Of a stretch of DNA of 64,000 bases, positions 54,953 through 64,000 are shown in pieces. Below the pieces are notes generated by a model, which did no database searches, was not told the DNA's origin, and saw only the letters and a program-made list of their open reading frames with translations. Position 1 is the first letter of the stretch; each line of letters opens with the position of its first letter. The position numbers and the translations under genes are program-made. Source of the DNA: Bryoerythrophyllum caledonicum (lineage: Eukaryota; Streptophyta; Bryopsida; Pottiales; Pottiaceae); assembly GCA_963971425.1 (NCBI GenBank), contig OZ020524.1, positions 4,001,773 through 4,065,772 of the forward strand, given 5' to 3'.

Positions 54953-57900
54953 ATGGAGGGAAAAAAGAAGGACTTTGCGGATATTGAGTTGGAGAATGAA
55001 ATGGGATGCTTCAAGGAACCCACTTTGCGTCTCAAAAATGCGGAGATGGAGGTGGTCAAGTGCATAGAGGAAGGTGATATGGAGAAGGCACTTTACCTCG
55101 CCATGCAAGCAAGTGATTTTTTCAACAATTTTATAAAATTTATTTAGAGAATATATAGTATAATCTTTCATACATAATGTAAAAATAACCTTGATAAATA
55201 TAGATTATAATAAAAATAAGAGGATCTACCTTTGAGGTGTACCTTCACTACTCTTACTTTGTTAATTTGTATTGTTGAAGCTAAAAATTAGTTAATATGT
55301 GGTTAATAAACATTTGAAATAATTTATGCTTAAGAAAATTTTGAAGAGAAAGTTGGGATTGGACAGCAATTGGCACTTGCAAAGCTATGCAATGAAGATG
55401 CGGCCAAAGGTGATAAGGATCCAATGTTGACAAAAGCACACCTTCGTCTTAGCAATATCTATCATGAAATGGTATATTGAACCTTGTAGGCTTCTATCAA
55501 TCTTATAGTTTCAGAATTTGTTGAAATTTGTTATGCAATAAATACAAATGAAAGAAATCTCTTGGAATTAACATTCATTCAAAAAATTCAAATCTTGACT
55601 TGTATGTTATATGTGTCTAGTTAGATTCACTAATACTATAATAAAAATGATTGTATAAATTTCTACTTCATGTTTTTATTTTACAAATTTTGATAAACAC
55701 ATTGTTATAAAATCTAGAAAATCATTTAATATTGATTGAAAGATTTACCCTAAATACAAGTCTTGGTGAAAGTTTACCAGGAATGGTTTTAAGATTGGAC
55801 ACTTTGAATTTGAAGTTATTAAGTAAATTTGAATTAAATTGTCTTGAAAGCATTTATAATAAAGTAATAAAAAGTGCAAATATTCATCATACTCAAACTA
55901 CTAAGTGTAGATAGACTTTAAAAGTGAAAAATTTGTTTTTCAAATCAATAATGACTTACTCAAATAAAATGCTTGTCAGTAATTTAATAGGGACTTGGAG
56001 ACCAAGCTTATTTTCATGGTCAAAAGGTATTTTATTGAATTTTTCATGGTCAAAATATTTATTAAGCTTATTTAAAAAGAAATCAATTCAATACTTTGGT
56101 TTGAGTAAATTCACGTTAGATAGTGTTGTAGAACATATCTCAATTGTATATAAATTCAAATTGGAGTAGAACCTTTACAAGTTTCATTTCAATGTTTGTT
56201 GAAGGCAATAGAAGGAGTTGATCCACGGACAATACGGGAAGGCAACAATGACATGACTGTGACAATCATAATGGCTATTGCAAAGGCCATGATTCAACGT
56301 ATGTTTGAAATATTTAGCAAAACCATTTAAATATATTGCAACCACATCTATACTAAGATGGAGTCTTCAATATATGGAATATTGCATAATAATAAAATAG
56401 TAAACTTCAAACTTTGTTACTACACTAAATTGGATAATTTTTTACTTGTTTTAGGTGGTGATCCAAAGTGTGTAAATTATCTCCAAAGAGCTCTTGTAAT
56501 CAACCATAGACTTCATGGGCCTAATGTATAATTTCTTAGACAATTCATTTTGAACTCAAACAATTCCTTTGAAAATATATAAACACTAACATATACCCTA
56601 TTTAATGTAGATAGTGACTCTTGTGTATTCTTTTTAATTACCATATTAAGGTTTTTGATGATGATACAATAATTTATTTTTTCTTTGTTGAGATTTTAGA
56701 AGTACTTAAAGCCTTTATAAAAATTAGACACAAGCATTGAAAATTTCATTCTTAGTACATAAGTCATTTAGAAAGTACCTAAAATTGTTAAATGTTGCAA
56801 AGATTCAATAGCATAATTAAATATTTTATGGATTAAAGAAGAAATCTATGTTCAACTTTAGTTTCACAATATAGGAAATTTGAAATAGAAGATAATTCAT
56901 TGTATTTATTTTTCAATGATGAACATGAATTTTAGATGATTTAGTTATCTAATTGCATCTCAAATAAATGTGTGAAATGTTGTAGTCATAAAAAACTGAC
57001 TTTATATCATTAAATTTTATATGATAAATTAAACAAGCTAATATATGATATATTTGAGCATTTCCAAAATAGATGTTCAATATTTTGTGATTTAACTTTT
57101 GATATATAATGAATTTATCTAGTATTGCTAAATATAATTTTTGACCACCATGTACAATAGCATGACTCAAACTTTCCCATTCATGAGGGATTTGGAGACT
57201 TCTATGTGAATCTTGGAGATAGTCGTGCAATTTACAAGGAAACACAAACATTGAAGTCAAAAGATTCTTCAATTGATGTGAATAAGATTAAAACTGAAAG
57301 GGAATTTGATGACTATCAAAAAGCAATGGAAGAGTATGCAACGGTGAAACATGCATATCTTGAAATATTTTCCAACATTTTGTATTGATTTCAAGTCACA
57401 AAGATAATAATAGATGTAAGATAACCCCTCTGGTAACCTACCAAAATCCATAACCGACACTTATAAAATTGGAGTATATCCAACCCACTTTCATCCCATT
57501 ACCACCCATTAAGTTTATGATGAAGTTTTCTTATTGTCAAGACCCCTTACTTGTGGTTGGCGCTTCTAGGGGGTACCTTTTTGGGGGCCATTGGCTAAAC
57601 ATGGCAGCACACTTTGAGAATTCATAACTATTTCACAATTTATTGGAAAAATATGACACTACTTGGGTTGGAATTGCAATTTAATAAGGTATCGCTGAAA
57701 AATAAATGTGTTATTAATTTTTCTCTACATATATGCACATTGCTTAACTTGTCCGTTATTGGGGGATTTACCTTATTTTGCACTTGATAATCCTTTTATG
57801 TTTTTATTGGGAGAAGGCATATGAGAAGATAGCAGGAAGTGGACAAAAGACCAATGCATTTCAAAGAGGTGGCCTAACAGACTCTAGAATGGGTAACATG

Positions 57901-59460
57901 TTTGGCAAGGCTGCAAAGGTTTACCTAATTTTACCTTGTAACATGTTCTAAAATTTGATTCTTAATATGCACTTGCAAAAAAATCTATTTCAAGTTATAA
58001 GCTCGATTTCTATTTCATCATAATAAACCAAAACTATGGATAATATTTAGTTACTAGTGAAAATATGTGTTCTTTGAACACAATATGTAGAATGATGATT
58101 TTAGAATTGAATGTGTAGCAATTATATTTCTATGGAACAGAAACAACATAGAAATCAATTCTATTATATATAAACATAACTTGTTATCATTTTATGTTTT
58201 ATGGAGCTCAAATCCCGCTTTGGGTTAAAAGTGATTTATGTTTAATAGAGCAGGTCCAAAGTAGACAAGGTAATGACAATGAAGCAACAATCATTTATGA
58301 AAAGGCTATTAAGTGCCTTGAATCCACTTCCAAATCAAATAAAGCTAAATTGGCACGATTGTATTATGAACTTGGTGTAACCTATCACAAAACTAAGGTT
58401 CCTTTTATAAACAAAACATCTTTTAGTTTCTTATCATTGCAAATCAATGTATAGTTGGCTTCCTTTACAACATCTATTACAACAATCATTTCTCAAGCCT
58501 TTTCATTATAACAGCCAGCTTGGACTGTTGTAGAGGAAGCTTACTCTTATTATGTAATCAAAAGAACTATTGTAGAGGGAGCTAATTGTTATAATGAAAT
58601 GACCTTTATAACAAACACGGTTGTTGTAGAGGGAGGTGACTATAATTTTTTAGTAGACATTTAATACAATAAAAGGGCCTGAAATAAGCTGCAAAATGAT
58701 GTTCAAATTACAGCAATATTCCAATTCAATCAATGCTTGCAAAAGTGCAATTACATACCTAGATGGAGAAGAAAGAAGTGGTGAAAATGATGGCCAAGAG
58801 CCACTTCTATTATTGATTAAGCAGCAACAAGCAATTTCATCATGTGATGGAAATGAGGTAGAAAATGCAAAGACAATTTTGGAAGAGCTCATGGCACTTC
58901 AAAAAAAGGAATATGGTGGCAGCAGCATCAGAATAGCAGAGGTAAAAATATCACTTTTTCATTTATTGTGAAGAATACGACTCACTTAAATATTGTTTGA
59001 ATTGGGCATATGAGGTGTTTTTTGACTTTAACAAAAAATGTATATAGCAGAAAACACCTAATATTTTAATTTGGACAAAATTCAAGTGAGTTGTAGCCAT
59101 TTGAAGTAGCAGAGAAGTAGCGGCTAAATGCTGAAATGAATTCTAAGTTTTAGTTTTTCTAAAATTGTCCAAAAAATTAACATTTTTTTGGATTTTGTGA
59201 AATATCTGTTATATATTTTGACTATGTATTTTTTATGATTAAAATACATCAAAGGAAAAATGAAATGAAGAAATTTAGTGGGTTATTAATTGCAGACTTT
59301 GAAGTATTTAGGTGATGTGTATGTTGTACTCAAGAATAAGCCACAAGCTGAAAAATACTACAATCATGCACTACACATTTTAAAGAACAGACTTGGTTCT
59401 CAAGACCAAACAGTGAAACAACTTGAACAATACATCGCGCAATTCAACCTCAAAGATTAG
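54953..59460 (+). CDS. Tetratricopeptide-repeat (TPR) protein, kinesin light chain-like architecture
   Basis: Nine exons fit in phase with no stop: 54953-55112, 55335-55471, 56205-56298, 56455-56525, 57161-57343, 57817-57918, 58254-58397, 58714-58941 and 59296-59460, giving 427 residues. Several TPR-like helix pairs are readable: LALAKLCNEDAAKGDKDPM...HLRLSNIYHEM, CVNYLQRALVINHRLHGPN, ATIIYEKAIKCLES...LARLYYELGVTYHKTK, and finally LKYLGDVYVVLKNKPQAEKYY followed by HALHILKNRLGSQD. The 'xA(L/I)xIxxxxLGxx' pattern at helix B recalls kinesin light chain/NPHP3-type TPRs. The role is probably protein binding; partners are unknown. Unlike the GC-rich island genes, this gene is AT-rich with introns of about 90-730 bp. 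The start is uncertain, since 5' exons may be missing. An AT-rich but intact gene among repeats suggests a lineage-specific or weakly expressed gene. Confidence 0.7.
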
Positions 59461-60336
59461 AATGACTTGAAACAAATATTAATCCTAATGACTTTAATAT
59501 AGTCCTTTTGAATATTATAAATAGTTTAGAAATGCTGGAGGGTTTTGAAAGTAGCATGTGTCATTAGATTATGTTTTTGAACACCTATAAATAAGAAATA
59601 ATGAATAAAGAAGCACTTTAAAAATAATTTGTCAAAATTGCCATGTACTTATTCCATACGTAACCTTATATTAGTGGTTTACATACCTCCATAAAAGGCC
59701 ATTACTTATCAAATATCATAAAGTCACTAATCATCAAATATTATAGATAATCATAAAGTCTATCTAAAGGAGGAAGAGAGGTCAAAACTAGGTTTTAATG
59801 CTCAAAGGTAGCAAAAAACATCCAAAACTTATATTCTCTTTTTCAAGTCTTGAAAAGAAGGCATAAAAAAACATTAATCTTGTGGTTACCATATGTAGCA
59901 TAAATACCAGTAATCAATCCATTGTATAAAAGTGCCCCTATATCTTGTTGTTTGACATTTTTAGCTGACGAACATTCAACTAAAAGGATATTAGGGACAC
60001 ATTTACATAGTGTACTAATTGTGGAAATTTTTACAATATTCTTCACTGATGCTGAATCTCCACATGTTCTTCCGTTTATTAATTTGTCCTTCCCTGATTC
60101 CATGGCTACTACAAATAACTTCATTGTATCAATAATTCACATAAGGTGATAGAGTACTTACTCATTTAATATAATACCTTGTAACAATAGGATTATCTCA
60201 AAGTTCTTACACAAAAAGGAAAGACAAAGTGAACTCAAAATGAGATATGATTATGGAAAAAATCATATGTAAACAAATATAAAAATCATAATTCATTTTT
60301 TTGCACCAAGGAAATGCATGCATAATAATGGAAATT
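59461..60336. other. Intergenic stretch downstream of the TPR gene
   Basis: A 93-codon minus-strand frame at 59843-60124 (MKLFVVAMESGKDKLINGRT...) and an overlapping plus-strand frame are open but not recognised. The minus frame might be an exon of something. There is too little to call a gene. Confidence 0.35.
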
Positions 60337-61905
60337 AACTCCTAAAGGCCCATTTCACCACAACGGGACATTTTTCATTTCGGGCAAGTTTATATGATTT
60401 GGAGAAACATTCAATTTTTTGAAACTATTATACTAGATTGTCCTTAATGAAATGTTTGTGGAGATGTTTTACAAAATGTTTATTGACTCATGGTTGGGAA
60501 GTCATTAGCCTTCAAAGTTCAAATGAGGACTCTACGCAACTCCAAAGTTTCTATTGGCATTAAGATGTTTGTGCAGTATATACAGATAATATCATTTTCT
60601 TGGATATCCCCCAAAAAAGTTAGTGTAAAAAACTATCTTAACCCAAGTCAAACATTTTCACACATTTGAGTTATTTGTAAAGGGAACCGGTCTTTTGTCC
60701 TCCTTTTTTCATGCAAAAGGGAATCTAACCTGTATTTGAGTGTAGCCGCAAAGTAATCCTGTGAAAAAAATTCAGGGTTTGAGGGTTTTGAGGAGGTGTT
60801 ATTTATGGCACAAGTGGCACAAATCTCCCAAAAAAAAAACAAGAACAATCATGAACGTCATGACACTCTGGCATGTATCCTACATCCTAGAGTTGTGCAT
60901 GATGTGAAGGGTCAATGATTGCTTAAAATAAAAGCCAGGCACAAACTCGAGTTTGGGAATTCTAAGGCTCAAAAACTAGTCTATCCAGTGTTCTATTCTA
61001 GGTCTACAGTGAAACCCTGCCAGTGGACTCGGCGACCCTGGCTTTTCCATTTTACAGGTTAGAAACTGAGGATTTGGGGTACTTTGCGGATAACTCTGTT
61101 GTCAAGCAAGGTATCAAATAAACTTCTTCTTTTCCACATAAAAATTAGAGATCTTGATTGTTTTTACTTTTTAGTTTTCCTACTACAAGATGTGGTGTAA
61201 ATCTTCTTATTGATTGTTTGGAGTCTTGTTCTAATGCATATTTGGCTTACCAAAAAAATATATAAAAATTGTAATGGCAAGTTTTGTACCTCCACTCCAT
61301 GCACAATTTTTTTGAATTTGCTACGCTGTTGTTCTACTTTTAAAATTGGTGTCCATGGTACTAATATCATGTTCCACGTGATGGTATAAATCTTAGACCT
61401 TGTGTAGTGGAAAAATCTAACACCAAGTGAAGTCAAAGTCTCCTAATCCTCTCAACACAGGGAAGAAAATGAAGTTTTTTCTCTATTTCAAACACTATAA
61501 TCTTTCAATATGTATGGTCAAATTTTATCAAAGTTTGTGAGCATGTTTTTAAGAATTCTATATTTAGATATTATTGTTCAAATCTATTCTATATTATAAA
61601 AGAGCAAGGCAATATCCGGTGGTTGAAACCTCCAATATCCGGTGGTTGAAACCTCCAAATTGCTCTAGGTGATACCCTCTTTTCTAGGAAGTTGACAAGT
61701 GGCATTTACTTTAATACTTTTACTTTATATACCTAAGCAACCTAGGTATCTAAAGTAAATAATGGAGATACGGTTACTTTATTTCAATTGTCCTTGGCCC
61801 GTTGGGAACAATGTTTTGAATTTCTTTTACACACTTTACAACAAAACCAACAAATTTGAATTGATTTTGGTGTGAGATTGTCTAGGAACTTTAGAAGTTA
61901 ATATT
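60337..61905. mobile_element. Second copy of the TTAACCCCTAA-ended element, with two inserts
   Basis: It is colinear with the 35238-36177 copy. The ends are TTAACTCCTAAAGGCCC and ACTTTAGAAGTTAA. Two segments are absent from the other copy: about 60664-61100 (listed separately) and about 61590-61810. The second insert contains the phrase CAATATCCGGTGGTTGAAAC twice in tandem. The sequence is non-coding. Confidence 0.65.
60664..61104. mobile_element. About 440-bp insert nested in the element at 60337
   Basis: The uninterrupted copy at 35.6 kb reads CACACATTGTCGGGCAAGG. Here the same text is split after CACACATT and resumes at GTCAAGCAAGG. The insert begins TGAGTTATTTGTAAAG and ends CTTTGCGGATAACTCTGTT, which are imperfect inverted copies of about 16 bp. 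It holds a GC-richer patch (AAACCCTGCCAGTGGACTCG) near 61012. Superfamily unknown. Confidence 0.6.
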
Positions 61906-62919
61906 CTTGAGCTAATATTAACCCCTAAAGTTCCTTTAAATATGAATATTAATGAGCTAATAATAACCACTAAAGTTCCCCTTAAGGCTAAAGCTCCCCA
62001 TAAGTAATTTAAGTTCTCAAATAATTCCCCCACAGTCCTTCCAACCAAATCAACCTCTCTATGTGGTCCCACTTCTTATCCTAAGATCATAAAGTACAAG
62101 GTGATAAACAAGGTCACCCTCTATTACTTTCAGCATGGATCCATTGGCTTTCATGTCTATACAAAAGTAGAAAACACTATTCCCATCAATTTAAGCCATA
62201 CACTATACTTATAATAATGATCTCCACAAAACAAAAATACCTACACTTGAAACTCTAAGTGAAAAGCTTAAATCTCTAAGTGAAACACTTAAATCTATGA
62301 AAAATGACATACTATGATTCTCTTATGAACTACAGAAGTAGTAGATCCTTACAGATCCCTATAATTGTGAAGAGTACTCCATCCTTGTACTCATAAAATC
62401 CACCAATCACTTGCCACCATTTTGGTAACATTTCAATCTAAAATCAAGTACAAGGTAACTAAATCAAAAGTTAAGACCCACTTCACAAGGGTTCCATAAA
62501 GAAAAGCGCAAAACAATCCTCAACAGAATAGCTGATAATACCGTAAAGCACACGTCAAAGTACAGATTATTAAATTAACATAATGTCAGTTCGCATCGCT
62601 GAGTAACTCCAACCATAAAGAAAAGAATATCCTCACTAAGTTCACAGAGTAACTTGTGAAAAGTGTGTAAAAGCTCCATATGAAAACCTCAAGGTCCAAC
62701 AGAACTCCCACACAAAGCCCATCTAAAATGCCGCATTGTCTGTAGCTCAGTACCCTTCTCTACTGCTACGCATACACAACTTTACTACTAATGGGGAACA
62801 ATTTTTAGCAATCACAAAATTTGAGACCTCAAAGCGATGCAGTTGGCCACGCTCGCTGCTGCTTGTTCCATGTGAAAACCATCTTACATGTAGGCGGATC
62901 ACTACTGAAACAGGACGTC
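61906..62919. other. Intergenic stretch and probable 3' UTR of the hnRNP-like gene
   Basis: The first part repeats ACCCCTAAAGTTCC-type words (61920-61990), leftovers of the element family just to the left. The last few hundred bases before 62919 are the likely 3' UTR of the minus-strand gene. No separate gene is seen. Confidence 0.4.
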
Positions 62920-64000
62920 TCAATAAGGACGGTAACGACGACCTCCCCCAGCTCCAGATGCAGCACCGCCGCCGCCGCCGCCACCACCACCACCACCACT
63001 GCTGCCGCCCTGTCTGTATGGCAGTAACCCATGGCCGCCCCTACCACCACGATAGGGAGCAGGCCCTCCCTGTAGTCCTCCACCAGATTGTTGCCTGCAC
63101 CAACCCATGTTGGGATTAGCATTTTAACCAAGAGAAGAGGAAACTCAAGAATGAAGAGAAAGATGGAACACTCACAGGACATAGCCAACACGGCCGTCTG
63201 GTAGCATCATTGGTACCATAGTCATTCCTGCGGGTGCTGGACCACGCCCGTAGATTACCGGCTGCACAAGCCAATACAGACCAGGTTGTAGATTATAACC
63301 GCAGAGCTTCAGAAGGTATTAAACCCATTTAAGTTTGTGATTTCATACCTGATTGTAACCCCTGGCTTGGCCGTAACCACCACCAACATTGTTGTATACG
63401 TCACCGCCATAGCCATAGCCACCTCTATTTTGATACTGAGGCAGCAAACCAGCTCGCTGTTGAGGATAAGCAGGCTCCGAGCCCAGAGGTCTCTTCTCGG
63501 CTGGAGGCTTTGCTAGAGATGTCTCCAGTGTGCGGCCTGATTTGAAACAAAAAGATATCGTCCATGAAGAAACACTTCGATTCAAAAAAGTCGCGACTAC
63601 TTGCAGGTACCAGTCTAAGCAGAACTACCAAAGGCTGGAGCATATGGGTCGAGACACAGAGCGGGTGGACTGTAGACATAAATACCTTCCAACTCATAGA
63701 CTTGCTCTTTCTCAATAGCCTTGAGAGCCTGTGCTCGATCGGAGAAATGAACAAACCCAAAGTCGCGCTTGGCTTGCCCAGGTTTGGTTGCAGGTAAGAC
63801 CACCTTAGTGACCTCACCATGGCGCTCAAACAACTTCTGCAACTGCTCTTCAGTCACACTGTCTGGTAAATTTCGCACATACACAACTTTGACCTGGAAT
63901 AAAACAACTTACAACTTCAGTTTCGGCAAGCTACAAACGGAGAAGATACTATCCACTTCAGAGGCACTTCAATAGACCTTACGAACGGGCATGCAAGTTT
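62920..64000 (-). CDS. hnRNP Q/R-like RNA-binding protein (LIF2 type), 3' part
   Basis: The gene runs off the right edge. Minus-strand exons are 64000-63983 (partial), 63893-63629, 63536-63349, 63261-63176 and 63094-62920, with phases that agree and GT-AG borders. The large exon holds an RRM: RNP2 VYVRNL and RNP1 RDFGFVHF, with SVTEEQLQKLFERHGEV between. After it come a Tyr/Gly-rich stretch (RGGYGYGGDVYNNVGGGYGQ), the family phrase MVPMMLPDGRVGYVLQQ, and an RGG and poly-Gly tail ending RRYRPY. In Arabidopsis the relative LIF2 binds RNA and works with the Polycomb-linked protein LHP1. Related proteins also act in splicing and mRNA stability. It is probably nuclear. The poly-Gly run is coded by a GCC/CCA trinucleotide repeat that may vary in length. 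Confidence 0.88.

Overview
The window looks like nuclear DNA from a land plant, most likely a non-seed plant such as a moss. The reasons are a plant STICHEL-type DnaX protein, a plant LIF2/hnRNP Q-type RNA-binding protein, a plant beta-tubulin, short GT-AG introns of about 60-230 bp in the conserved genes, and interstitial TTTAGGG/TTAGGG repeats. GC-rich, compact genes sit as islands in AT-rich sequence full of decayed transposons. No species can be named from the sequence alone.

Layout. 1-11.6 kb is a repeat-rich zone. It holds a nonsense-riddled multi-exon pseudogene with a ParB/sulfiredoxin-like DGNHR motif (1.2-3.7 kb), perfect palindromes and a tandem array of hairpin units (4.6-5.5 kb), a small inverted-repeat element (5.8 kb), an unrecognised spliced minus-strand reading frame (6.1-6.9 kb) and a Mutator-like transposase relic that has lost its catalytic core (7.4-9.7 kb). 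12.5-21.0 kb is a tight island of three plus-strand genes: a STICHEL-like protein, beta-tubulin (one GC-AG intron) and a ThrE/Prm10-type membrane transporter. 21-27.5 kb is mostly repeats, with one 298-codon open stretch of unknown identity and a possible LINE remnant. 27.5-28.3 kb carries a two-exon dCTP pyrophosphatase gene on the minus strand, with an uninterrupted 167-bp (CT)n tract about 0.8 kb upstream. 29.3-39 kb is AT-rich and made largely of dispersed inverted-repeat families. 39-54 kb is a transposon graveyard: a CACTA-type MITE, N- and C-terminal parts of a hAT-type transposase about 10 kb apart, a Helitron helicase scrap next to telomere-like repeats, and a broken Ty3/gypsy element. 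55-59.5 kb holds a nine-exon TPR protein gene whose splice phases all agree. 62.9-64 kb holds the 3' part of an hnRNP Q/LIF2-like gene.

The most striking feature is the gypsy fossil at about 45.7-50.3 kb. Besides reverse transcriptase and integrase pieces it carries pieces of a C5-cytosine DNA methyltransferase upstream of pol and a PHD-type zinc finger downstream of integrase. Retrotransposons that captured cytosine methyltransferases are known from charophyte algae and dinoflagellates. A relative in a land plant, paired with a PHD finger, would be notable. Separately, eleven of twelve in-frame stops counted in the ParB-like pseudogene and the Mutator relic can be explained by C-to-T change on the coding strand, mostly CAG to TAG, as expected from decay of CHG-methylated DNA.

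Limits: all calls rest on reading translations, splice signals and repeats by eye. No database search, structure prediction or expression data was available.
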